From Mucilaginibacter sp. PPCGB 2223 (GTDB taxonomy: Bacteria; Bacteroidota; Bacteroidia; Sphingobacteriales; Sphingobacteriaceae): 64,000 bases of DNA. Position 1 is the stretch's first letter. Every line of letters begins with the position of its first letter. The stretch covers positions 1-64,000 of the forward strand of contig NZ_MDJS01000004.1 in NCBI RefSeq assembly GCF_001705515.1. Reading direction: 5' to 3'. Under the pieces are notes generated by a model. It was not told the DNA's origin. It worked only from the letters and a program-made list of their open reading frames with translations, and did no database searches. The position numbers and the translations under genes were made by a program. This document shows, one piece after another, positions 1 to 7,126 of this stretch.

Positions 1-180
1 GGCTTCTCTTTATATCTTACCTTTCGGCTTGATTATCTTGTCTTGTCCCCTCCGGAATCGCTCCGTCGGTAAGCGAGATTCGCATCTCCCTTTTTGTTCA
101 GCCTTCCGGCCCCTTTCCCATCTTCTCCCCCTCCAACTTCAAGCTTCCTGCTCTCCGCTTTTTCCCCTCTCTTCGTTTTG
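1..180 (-). other. Transcribed leader, probably of an rRNA operon off the left edge
   Basis: On the minus strand this stretch lies directly downstream of two tandem strong promoters and holds no credible gene; the 65-residue frame on the plus strand at 29-226 is low-complexity and unsupported. Doubled promoters followed by a long untranslated leader are typical of rRNA operons in Bacteroidota. The 16S gene itself would be beyond position 1, so the identity of the downstream unit is inferred. Confidence 0.4.
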
Positions 181-186
181 GGACTG

Positions 187-217
187 CAAAGGTAAGAACC
201 TTTTTGCTACTTCCAAA
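187..217 (-). promoter_or_regulatory. Promoter P2 (downstream of two), leftward
   Basis: Read on the minus strand there is TTTG (214-217), a 19 bp spacer, and TACCTTTG (187-194). This is an exact match to the Bacteroidota housekeeping promoter (TTTG near -33, TAnnTTTG near -7). Transcription should start near 180. The bases just after the -7 box are nearly the same as at P1, which suggests a duplicated unit. Confidence 0.75.
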
Positions 218-344
218 TTATTTTAAAAAATAATTTTTCGGTGATTTTCTTTTCCTTTTTTCGGATCAATCTTTTCGGCTTTCGCCTCAAATTATCCTAC
301 TTTTAACCTTTTTAAAGAACTTCCGCTCCTTCGTTTGCGGGCTG

Positions 345-375
345 CAAAGGTAGGCACAATTTTTACTTACGCAAA
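345..375 (-). promoter_or_regulatory. Promoter P1 (upstream of two), leftward
   Basis: Minus-strand TTTG (372-375), 19 bp spacer, TACCTTTG (345-352). It has the same geometry as P2, 158 bp away. Both -7 boxes are followed by CAG and then a GC-rich AAACGAAG-like stretch. Confidence 0.75.
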
Positions 376-637
376 CAATGGCTGCGAATAATTTTAAGAT
401 ATTTGATAACGCATTGCAAATCAGCCGGAATAATTTTCAAATAAAGTTCAACAATAGTGTATATCTTACACAAAAGGCCTTTCTGCTTAGTATTGGGCCC
501 CATCAGGAGCCATCTACCGCAAACACGCATATATACGTATAACGCCCGAAACTGCTCTTAACCGTTAAAAGATGTTAAAAACAAAGGCCAGCCGAGGTTT
601 ATAAAAAGAACCGTTTTAACTTGCGGCGAAATAAATA
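376..637. other. Intergenic gap between divergent units; nothing clear
   Basis: This stretch separates the leftward P1 promoter from the rightward bamD promoter. I see no reading frame with support, no hairpin with a T-run and no recognisable operator. Confidence 0.5.
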
Positions 638-638
638 A

Positions 639-669
639 TTGACTGATTTATAATATTGCTATATCTTTG
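639..669 (+). promoter_or_regulatory. bamD promoter, possibly giving a leaderless transcript
   Basis: TTG (639-641), 20 bp, TATCTTTG (662-669) matches the Bacteroidota promoter. The bamD ATG is at 674, only 4 bases after the -7 box, so the expected transcription start falls on or next to the start codon. Either the mRNA is leaderless or a further promoter lies upstream. Confidence 0.6.
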
Positions 670-673
670 CAAA

Positions 674-1603
674 ATGTTTAAAAAACAAATCCCTTTTATC
701 GGGGCCTTATTAATTGTACTAACCATAGCTGTTGCCGGCTGTAAAAGCGAATACGAAAAGCTCAGAACAAGTAACGACCTTGCCAAAAAATACCGCGAGG
801 GCAAACGCTACTATAATAAAAAAGACTACGGCCGTGCGCTGGAGTTGTTTGAGGACCTTACCCAGCACTACCGCGGGCAAGCCGAGGCCGAAGAGCTGTT
901 TTACTATTATGCTTACACCAACTATAAGTTAAAGGATTATACATCGGCCAGATACCACTTTAAGGTGTTTGCCGACACCTATCCTAATAGTACACGTACC
1001 GAGGAGTGCCGCTTTATGTCGGCCTATTGTTATTACCTGGATTCGCCGAACTATTCGCTGGATCAGGAAAACACGCAAAAGGCAATCGATGCGTTACAGC
1101 TATTTATGAACTATTATCCCAAAAGCGACCGTACGGCTGAGGCGAGTAAGCTGATACAGAACCTGCGCGATAAGCTGGAGATGAAATCGTACGCTAACGC
1201 GAAGTTGTATTTAACCATCAGCGATTATCAATCGGCAGTAATTGCGTTCAATAATTCGCTGCGCGATTACCCGGATACCAAATATGCCGAGGAGATGGAG
1301 TTTTTGACCATCAAGGCACAATATTTGTACGCTAAAAACAGTTTCGAGATCAGGCAGACAGAGCGTTATAATACTGCCTTAACTTACTACCAAACCTTTA
1401 TTGAGCACTACCCTACGAGCAAGTACAGGAAAGATGCCGACGATCTGAAAAAAAACTGTGAACAGGGATTGGAGCAAACCAAACGCATTTTAGCCGAGGC
1501 CGAAACCAATCAAAAACTATACAAAAAACTGGAAGAGGAGAAAAAGTCGCTTCCGCAGATACAAAAAGATTCAATAGCAATAAAAAAGGCAAAAAATCAG
1601 TAA
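674..1603 (+). CDS. bamD: Outer-membrane assembly lipoprotein BamD
   Basis: This is the 309-residue BamD/YfiO-type lipoprotein of the BAM complex, which helps fold beta-barrel proteins into the outer membrane from the periplasmic side. A lipoprotein signal ends in AVAGC with the lipidated Cys at 23. It is followed by tandem TPR-like helix pairs (about residues 35-270, with recurring Y..G..A and YP.S motifs) and a charged helical tail. The frame also opens at a TTG at 656, but the ATG at 674 gives a proper signal peptide. The next gene, rpoZ, starts one base after the stop, so the two are co-transcribed. The bamD-rpoZ-coaBC-DUF4835-recN order is common in Bacteroidota. Family assignment is from the lipobox, TPR pattern and context. 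Confidence 0.9.
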   Translation: MFKKQIPFIGALLIVLTIAVAGCKSEYEKLRTSNDLAKKYREGKRYYNKKDYGRALELFEDLTQHYRGQAEAEELFYYYAYTNYKLKDYTSARYHFKVFADTYPNSTRTEECRFMSAYCYYLDSPNYSLDQENTQKAIDALQLFMNYYPKSDRTAEASKLIQNLRDKLEMKSYANAKLYLTISDYQSAVIAFNNSLRDYPDTKYAEEMEFLTIKAQYLYAKNSFEIRQTERYNTALTYYQTFIEHYPTSKYRKDADDLKKNCEQGLEQTKRILAEAETNQKLYKKLEEEKKSLPQIQKDSIAIKKAKNQ

Positions 1604-1604
1604 T

Positions 1605-1928
1605 ATGAGCAATACGAAACCGGCTGTTGCAAGCAGCACCATTACCCGCGACCTGCGCGAGCTGGATACGCAAACCGAAAACATCTACGAGTCGATCGTG
1701 ATCATGGCGAAACGCGCCAACCAGATATCGAACAACATTAAGGAAGAACTGCATCAGAAACTTTCTGAGTTTGCATCATCGAACGATAACCTGGAAGAGG
1801 TATTTGAAAACCGCGAGCAGATCGAGATATCGAAACACTACGAAAGAATGCCCAAAGCAACGCTGGTAGCTGTTCAGGAATTTTTGGATAACAAGGTTTA
1901 TTACCGCAATCCTGCCAAAGAACAATAG
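1605..1928 (+). CDS. rpoZ: RNA polymerase omega subunit (Rpb6-type)
   Basis: A 107-residue protein of the short Bacteroidota omega/Rpb6 family, a small subunit that helps assemble and stabilise RNA polymerase around beta-prime. The central segment (about residues 28-45, ESIVIMAKRANQI) carries the family helix normally written as ..A..RA.QI. The C-terminus (residues 82-95) has the conserved MPK.T..A..EFL pattern. It begins one base after the bamD stop and ends 43 bases before a strong terminator, so bamD and rpoZ form a two-gene unit. Confidence 0.9.
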   Translation: MSNTKPAVASSTITRDLRELDTQTENIYESIVIMAKRANQISNNIKEELHQKLSEFASSNDNLEEVFENREQIEISKHYERMPKATLVAVQEFLDNKVYYRNPAKEQ

Positions 1929-2054
1929 CCCCCTACCCCCCTAAAGGGGGAACAAGGCTTTATTATATTGAACTCCCTAATAAGGGAGTTTTTTTTTCTA
2001 CAATTTTTGATAATTTTACGTAACATAATTCCCCCCTTAGGGGGTTAGGGGGCT
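1927..2054. repeat. Inverted pair of C-rich/G-rich repeats around the rpoZ terminator
   Basis: The left arm 1927-1952 (beginning AGCCCCCTACCCC, ending GGGGGAA) is mirrored by the right arm 2029-2054 (TTCCCCCC ... GGGGGCT). The arms are nearly perfect reverse complements over 26 bases, and each is itself partly palindromic. A related C-rich element lies after fabI at 9980. This is a dispersed intergenic element of the group; function unknown. Confidence 0.75.
1971..1998 (+). terminator. Rho-independent terminator after rpoZ
   Basis: Stem AACTCCCT/AGGGAGTT (1971-1978 with 1983-1990), 4-base loop, then seven T. It ends the bamD-rpoZ transcript. Confidence 0.85.
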
Positions 2055-2061
2055 TTGCTTT

Positions 2062-3264
2062 ATGCTCGACGGAAAAAAAATAGTTTTAGGTGTCTGCGGC
2101 AGCATTGCGGCTTATAAATCGGCAATTTTGGTACGCCTGTTGGTTAAAGCCGGCGCCAGTGTGCAGTTGGTAATGACTAAAGATGCTACTAATTTTATCA
2201 CGCCGTTAACGCTTGCGACCTTATCCAAAAAACCGCTTTTGACTGATTATTTCGCTCCCGAAACCGGCGAATGGAACAACCACGTTGAGCTTGGGCTTTG
2301 GGCGGATATGCTGATCATCGCCCCCGCCACAGCCAACACCATAGCTAAAATGGCCAACGGCCTTTGCGATAACCTGCTTACCGCCGTCTACCTGTCGGCT
2401 AAATGCCCGGTTTATGTTGCCCCGGCAATGGACCTGGATATGTGGAAGCATCGATCGACCGTAAACAACCTCGATAAACTCAAAGCCTACGGCAACATAT
2501 TTATCCCGCCCGGTTATGGCGAACTGGCCAGCGGTTTGATTGGCGAGGGCCGTATGGCAGAACCCGAAGAGATTGTAACGTTCATCAGCGACGATCTTAA
2601 AAAAAAACTCCCTTTAGCTAATCAAAAAGTATTGGTTACCGCAGGGCCAACCTACGAGGCCATCGACCCTGTTCGTTTCCTGGGCAACCACTCTTCCGGT
2701 AAAATGGGTTTTGCTATCGCAGATGCCATGGCCGCTCTGGGTGCCGATGTGACTTTGGTTTCGGGCCCATCGAACCAGAAAACAAAACATAGTTCCATTA
2801 AGCGCATTGATGTTATTTCGGCAGCACAAATGCTGGAGGTTTGTATGGAACAATTTGCTACAGCGCGCATTTGTGTAATGAGTGCCGCTATTGCGGATTA
2901 TACCCCGGTGACAGTTGCAGATCAAAAGATCAAAAAGCAGGCCGACGTTTTTACCATCGAACTTAAAAAGACCACCGATGTACTGAAAACCCTTGGCCAG
3001 AACAAACAACCCGGGCAGATACTCATCGGTTTTGCTTTGGAAACCAACGATGAGGAGAAGCACGCCGTTGAAAAACTGCATAAAAAGAACCTCGATTTTA
3101 TCGTACTTAACTCGCTTAATGATGCCGGCGCCGGTTTTAAAACTGATACCAACAAAATAACGATCATAGACCGCGACCTGCACAAAACCAGCTACGAACT
3201 GAAAACCAAGAACGAAGCAGCCCGCGATATCTGCAACAAAATTATTGAACTGATACAAGCATGA
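2062..3264 (+). CDS. coaBC: Bifunctional CoA synthesis protein CoaBC (PPC decarboxylase / PPC synthetase)
   Basis: 400 residues, the normal length. The N-terminal half (residues 1-180) is the FMN-binding phosphopantothenoylcysteine decarboxylase: GSIAAYK near the start, a catalytic-type His in NNHVELG (about 73), and PAMDLDMW, the Bacteroidota form of the PxMNxxMW motif. The C-terminal half (about 190-400) is the CTP-dependent phosphopantothenate-cysteine ligase: GPTYEAIDPVRFLGN followed by SSGKMG, and ELKKTTDVL. Together they make 4'-phosphopantetheine on the way to coenzyme A in the cytoplasm. The next gene overlaps its stop by 4 bases (ATGA), implying translational coupling. Confidence 0.95.
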   Translation: MLDGKKIVLGVCGSIAAYKSAILVRLLVKAGASVQLVMTKDATNFITPLTLATLSKKPLLTDYFAPETGEWNNHVELGLWADMLIIAPATANTIAKMANGLCDNLLTAVYLSAKCPVYVAPAMDLDMWKHRSTVNNLDKLKAYGNIFIPPGYGELASGLIGEGRMAEPEEIVTFISDDLKKKLPLANQKVLVTAGPTYEAIDPVRFLGNHSSGKMGFAIADAMAALGADVTLVSGPSNQKTKHSSIKRIDVISAAQMLEVCMEQFATARICVMSAAIADYTPVTVADQKIKKQADVFTIELKKTTDVLKTLGQNKQPGQILIGFALETNDEEKHAVEKLHKKNLDFIVLNSLNDAGAGFKTDTNKITIIDRDLHKTSYELKTKNEAARDICNKIIELIQA

Positions 3265-4160
3265 AGAACGTGGTATTCATATTTCTGATCTTATTGCTTA
3301 GCATCAGCGACGCTCATGCACAAGACCTTAACGCACGGGTGCAAGTGCTTACACCTAAGATACAGGCATCAAACAAACGGATATTCACCGTGCTGGAAAC
3401 GGCCATGAAGGATTTTCTGAACGCCCATAAATGGAGCGCCGACCAGATACTGCCAGCCGAACGTATCGATTGTAACTTTATACTCAACGTAACCAGCTGG
3501 GATGGCAGCAGCACTTTCAGCGGCGAGCTGCAGGTACAATCAACCCGGCCCGTATACGGCTCTACCTATAACAGCACTTTGCTGAGCAACAACGATAAAG
3601 AATTTGATTTTACCTATACTGAAGGCCAGCAGATGGATTTTAACGACCAGACCTTTCAAAGCAACCTCACCTCGGTGCTGGCTTTTTATGCCTATGTGAT
3701 CATCGGCCTGGATTACGATTCGTTCTCGAAATTTGGCGGTACCCCATACTTTAATAAAGCTAAAACCATTGTTAACGTAGCGCAAACTTCATCGTACAAA
3801 GGCTGGAACGCTTTTGAAAGCAACTTTAACCGCTACTGGCTTGCCGAAAACCTCAATAACAAACGTTACGAGGTTATCCGCGAGTTTATCTACAACTATT
3901 CGCGCAATGGCCTCGATCAAATGGCCAATAACCCAACTACCGGCCTTAAAACCATTACCGGCTTGCTGCCCGCATTATCGCAGATCGACCGGCAAAGTGT
4001 AGGCTCTATGCTGCCGCAGTTGTTCTTCACCGCTAAGTCGGACGAGTTTGTATCGCTGCTGAGCGCCGATTCGCCCCAGGATAAGGTCGCTGCTTACAAC
4101 ATCCTCATGGGCGCAGATCCATCGAACGGCAATAAATACCAGGCACTGCAGAAGAACTAA
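3261..4160 (+). CDS. porD: DUF4835 family protein, PorD-like (type IX secretion)
   Basis: A 299-residue secreted protein with a signal peptide (residues 1-20, ending AHAQ). The segments RIDCNF..NVTSWD, YGSTYNSTLLSN and FYAYVIIGLDYDSFSKFGG fit the DUF4835 family, to which the Porphyromonas PorD protein of the type IX secretion system belongs; the exact role of PorD is not settled. The gene overlaps coaBC by 4 bases and in relatives usually precedes recN. Here a blaI-M56 pair lies between the two. sprA at 24279-31343 supports a working T9SS in this genome. Assignment rests on remembered family features and context, so the symbol is tentative. Confidence 0.75.
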   Translation: MKNVVFIFLILLLSISDAHAQDLNARVQVLTPKIQASNKRIFTVLETAMKDFLNAHKWSADQILPAERIDCNFILNVTSWDGSSTFSGELQVQSTRPVYGSTYNSTLLSNNDKEFDFTYTEGQQMDFNDQTFQSNLTSVLAFYAYVIIGLDYDSFSKFGGTPYFNKAKTIVNVAQTSSYKGWNAFESNFNRYWLAENLNNKRYEVIREFIYNYSRNGLDQMANNPTTGLKTITGLLPALSQIDRQSVGSMLPQLFFTAKSDEFVSLLSADSPQDKVAAYNILMGADPSNGNKYQALQKN

Positions 4161-4163
4161 GTT

Positions 4164-4265
4164 GATTTTGGAATTGGGAATTGGGATTTTTCGCGCGTGT
4201 TCGTTTTTAATGGTGCTCAAGAGGGCTACGCCGTTTCGGATTTCGAATGTTCAATTTCGAATTTT
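4164..4265 (-). repeat. Dispersed intergenic repeat, family B, copy 1
   Basis: Read on the minus strand this matches the plus-strand segment 18097-18180: AATTCGAAATTG, then CGAAACGGCG.AGCCCTCTTG and an A-rich end with ATCC..AAATC. About 75-80% of positions agree by eye. It directly follows the porD stop. Confidence 0.7.
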
Positions 4266-4628
4266 TAAAGGCATCCCGGCTAACGGAAAAGATTCCGGCT
4301 ATTCGAAGTCTCCTGACTTCGAACAACCTTAGTTCCTTAACGCAAGATACATCCACTCCTGTTCTGATGTCAGAAGATTCCGAGCAGTAGCAAGTTTCGC
4401 AGACCGATAAATACTGCTTTTATTCTCGCCAAAAATTGCGTATATTGTATTGGGCGCGAAGCTTAAGCAATTACAAATTTGATAATAGCACACCGATAAT
4501 TATTACAAAAATACCGATAAATACCCATGTGTTTTGATTTTCGGTTGCGAATTTGGCAATAAAATCAAACAGGTTGCCCCCCTGTATTTGTACTTTTTTG
4601 GTTAAAAAATGTTAATTTCTCAAATTTA
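4266..4628. other. Gap upstream of blaI; only short inverted repeats
   Basis: No supported reading frame. A short palindrome GAAGTCTCCTGACTTC (4304-4319) is present, similar in style to other small intergenic hairpins of the group. The rest is AT-rich with nothing I recognise until the blaI promoter. Confidence 0.5.
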
Positions 4629-4679
4629 TTTGCATTTACGAAAACCTTCGTATATATTTGATTTACGAAATTATTCGTA
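4629..4679 (+). promoter_or_regulatory. blaI promoter with two BlaI-type operators
   Basis: Promoter: TTTG (4629-4632), 20 bp, TATATTTG (4653-4660). Two perfect dyads of the form TACGAA-N4-TTCGTA lie at 4637-4652 and 4664-4679, with centres 27 bp apart. The first fills the promoter spacer and the second covers the expected transcription start, so a bound repressor would block RNA polymerase. The blaI ATG follows at 4690. This is the layout of an autorepressed BlaI/MecI operon. Confidence 0.85.
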
Positions 4680-4689
4680 GACTAAGATT

Positions 4690-5067
4690 ATGGAGATCAA
4701 ACCCACCGAGAGCGAATTAGAGATACTGCAGATACTTTGGCAAAAAGGGAGCTGCACCGTGCGCGATGTACACGAAGAGCTGGCCCTGAACAAAGATGCC
4801 GGCTACACCACCACCCTAAAGCTGATGCAGATCATGGCCGAAAAAGGTTTGGTGGAGCGCGATACAACCAATCGCACACATGTATACAAAGCAGCCGTAA
4901 GCCAGGACGATGCACAGAAACATTACCTGGATAAAATGATCAATAACGTGTTCAACGGTTCGGCGGCCAACCTGGTGATGCAGGCCCTGGGCAATCACAA
5001 ATCGTCAAAAGCCGAAATTGAAGCCATTAAACAATACCTCGACCAGTTAAACAATCCCTCAAAATAA
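4690..5067 (+). CDS. blaI: BlaI/MecI/CopY-family repressor
   Basis: 125 residues, the usual family length. The N-terminal winged helix (residues 1-75: PTESELEILQILWQKG, then VRDVHEEL, then GYTTTLKLMQIMAEKGLV) binds DNA; the C-terminal helices (85-125) dimerise. The family represses its own operon until a membrane M56 protease triggers cleavage. The partner protease starts 6 bases after the stop, and two matching dyads sit in the promoter. The inducer is unknown: the protease has no penicillin-binding domain, so beta-lactam sensing should not be assumed. The symbol denotes the family only. Confidence 0.9.
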   Translation: MEIKPTESELEILQILWQKGSCTVRDVHEELALNKDAGYTTTLKLMQIMAEKGLVERDTTNRTHVYKAAVSQDDAQKHYLDKMINNVFNGSAANLVMQALGNHKSSKAEIEAIKQYLDQLNNPSK

Positions 5068-5073
5068 AAAGCC

Positions 5074-7065
5074 ATGGAAACATTATTCAACCAAATGAGC
5101 CAGGTGCTTGGCACCACACTGCTCCACTCGTTATGGCAAACCCTGGTCATGTACGCTTTGCTGCGTATCTTCCTGGCATGTTTCCCTTCGGCCTCATCGG
5201 CCAATAAATATAATGCCGGTTTATTATCGCTTGCCGGTTCGGTGGTATGGACGGTAGTCACTTTTGTTATTGAGCTTGGGAAACACAATTTCAGCCAGCC
5301 GGCGGCCGGCGACACTGGCGATATTCTACCGTTTATCCCATTACACCATGCCACAATAGCCGATACTACCGACAAGGTAGTTAACTCTTTCGATATTAAT
5401 CTTTACCTGCCCTACCTGGTAGCATTCTGGCTCATTGGCATCGCCCTGAACTCGGCAAAGCTGCTTTGGGGCTGGCGAAGTATTTATCACATTAAAAGTG
5501 ATAGAAGTAATGCGCAGGTATTAGAAAACAGCGTGGATAAGCTTGCGGTTTACCTCAGGATTGGCAAAAAGATCAAAGTATTTGTAAGCGGGCACGTTGA
5601 TGTACCTTGTATTGTAGGCTACTTAAAACCGATGATCATTTTGCCCGCCGCGGTGATCAGCCAGTTTTCGGCAGAGCAGATCCAATCCATCCTGATACAC
5701 GAGATGGCGCATATACGCCGCAACGATTACTTTGTGAATGTGCTGCAACAGATTATCGGGATACTGTTTTTCTTTAACCCTTTTACTTTACTGATCAACC
5801 GGATTATTTATGCCGAAAGGGAGCATTGCTGTGATGATATGGTGCTCGAAATTACCGGGCAACCCTTAGTGTACGCGCAAACTTTATTAAAGTTAGAAGA
5901 AAATCGCAAACAAAACCAGCAACTGGCCATAGCCGCAACCGGCAAAAAATATCACTTATTAACCCGTATCAAACGTATTATGGAAACAAAAAAACAAACT
6001 GGCAGCTTCCGCCACGCACTGGTCGCCGTATCGCTGCTTACCATGAGCATGGGCACCATTGCCTGGCTCAACCCCGAAATTAAAGACGGTAAGCTTACCG
6101 TTATCCCCATCACCATCCCGTCTTTATTACATAACGATGCCGATACGGTGAAGAAGCATACTCCTACTAAAAAGCCATCTGCCAACAAAAGCACCGGCGG
6201 AGGCAAATCAACCGGGAGCGGGAGTTCGAAAGGTGGTACAAACTTTAGCTATTCGTACAGCAACGATCCTAAACTGAACAAACTGATCGCCGAGGTACAA
6301 AAACGCAGCGAGGCTATTGGTAAAATGTACGATAGCGAGGCTTACAAAAAGCTCGAAAAAGAAATGGAAAAACATTCGGCCTATGTCGATTCGTTTTACA
6401 ATCGCCCTGAATTTAAACGCATGCAGGATTCACTCGACCGCCAGAATAAAGTCTTCGACGAAATGAGCAACAGCCCTGAGATGAAGGAGCTGGAAAAGCG
6501 TATGGAGGAAATGGGCAAAAACATGGATAAGTACTACAACTCGGCCGACTACAAAAAACTCGAGAAAGCCATGGAACTGCAAAGTCAGCTATTATCCGAA
6601 CAATCGGGCAATAAAGCCGAGTACGAAAAACAGCGTGAAGCTTATAATAAAATAGCCGAGCAGTTTAAAGCTTATAACAACAACCCTGAAATCAAAAAAG
6701 AGCAGGAAGAAATGCGTGAGATGGGTAAAAAAATGCACGACTTTTACAACAGCGACAGTTACAAAGCTCAACGCGACGAGATAAACAGAATGAGCGCCGA
6801 ATTACGGAAGCTGTATCAGTCGCCAATGGCTAAAGAGCAAAATGCCGAAATGCGTAAACTGGGCGAACAGATGAGAGCTATCGCCAAATCGCCCGAAATG
6901 ATCAAACAAAAGGAAGAACTGAAAAAGGCGGAGGCCGCGCTGAAAGCGTACCGCAACAGCCCTGAGTTTAAAAAGCATCAGGAAAAAATACAGGCCGAGG
7001 TGAACAAGCTCATGAAAAACATGCAGTACACACCCAAAGCAGATACTACATCTTCGGGTAAATAA
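5074..7065 (+). CDS. BlaR1-like M56 membrane metalloprotease with 23-residue tandem repeats
   Basis: 663 residues. The N-terminal half is a multi-pass M56 protease: membrane segments near residues 10-35, 45-65, 115-140 and 225-245, with the zinc motif HEMAH at 209-213 and a downstream ERE..CCDD segment. A further membrane segment lies near 320-338, followed by a Ser/Gly/Lys linker. In place of the penicillin-binding sensor of BlaR1, residues 395-649 are about eleven tandem 22-24 residue repeats (pattern Y-N-S-P-E-Y-K-K-L-E-.-E-M), charged, helical and probably coiled coil, likely periplasmic. It is co-transcribed with the BlaI-type repressor, which it probably inactivates on receiving a signal. 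The signal is unknown. Confidence 0.85.
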   Translation: METLFNQMSQVLGTTLLHSLWQTLVMYALLRIFLACFPSASSANKYNAGLLSLAGSVVWTVVTFVIELGKHNFSQPAAGDTGDILPFIPLHHATIADTTDKVVNSFDINLYLPYLVAFWLIGIALNSAKLLWGWRSIYHIKSDRSNAQVLENSVDKLAVYLRIGKKIKVFVSGHVDVPCIVGYLKPMIILPAAVISQFSAEQIQSILIHEMAHIRRNDYFVNVLQQIIGILFFFNPFTLLINRIIYAEREHCCDDMVLEITGQPLVYAQTLLKLEENRKQNQQLAIAATGKKYHLLTRIKRIMETKKQTGSFRHALVAVSLLTMSMGTIAWLNPEIKDGKLTVIPITIPSLLHNDADTVKKHTPTKKPSANKSTGGGKSTGSGSSKGGTNFSYSYSNDPKLNKLIAEVQKRSEAIGKMYDSEAYKKLEKEMEKHSAYVDSFYNRPEFKRMQDSLDRQNKVFDEMSNSPEMKELEKRMEEMGKNMDKYYNSADYKKLEKAMELQSQLLSEQSGNKAEYEKQREAYNKIAEQFKAYNNNPEIKKEQEEMREMGKKMHDFYNSDSYKAQRDEINRMSAELRKLYQSPMAKEQNAEMRKLGEQMRAIAKSPEMIKQKEELKKAEAALKAYRNSPEFKKHQEKIQAEVNKLMKNMQYTPKADTTSSGK

Positions 7066-7096
7066 GGTCAGTTAATTAAGCGCGAATTTGTACTTT

Positions 7097-7126
7097 AGTA
7101 TCCTCATAAAACGGGGATACTTTTTT
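7097..7126 (+). terminator. Hairpin plus T-run touching the recN start codon
   Basis: Perfect 7 bp stem AGTATCC/GGATACT (7097-7103 with 7115-7121) followed by T through 7126; the recN ATG is at 7127. It should end the blaI-M56 transcript, and it leaves recN with no room for a separate leader unless its transcript reads through or begins within this stretch. Confidence 0.7.

Noticed and set aside
29..226. A 65-residue plus-strand frame at the left edge
   Set aside because: Low-complexity Ser/Leu/Pro composition, no start context, and it runs antisense across a strong promoter and leader.
2614..3258. A 214-residue minus-strand frame inside coaBC
   Set aside because: It mirrors a well-supported conserved gene; composition is that of an antisense shadow and no promoter or start context favours it.
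4690..7065. Reading the blaI/M56 pair as a beta-lactam resistance system
   Set aside because: No beta-lactamase or penicillin-binding domain is present; the sensor region is tandem coiled-coil repeats.
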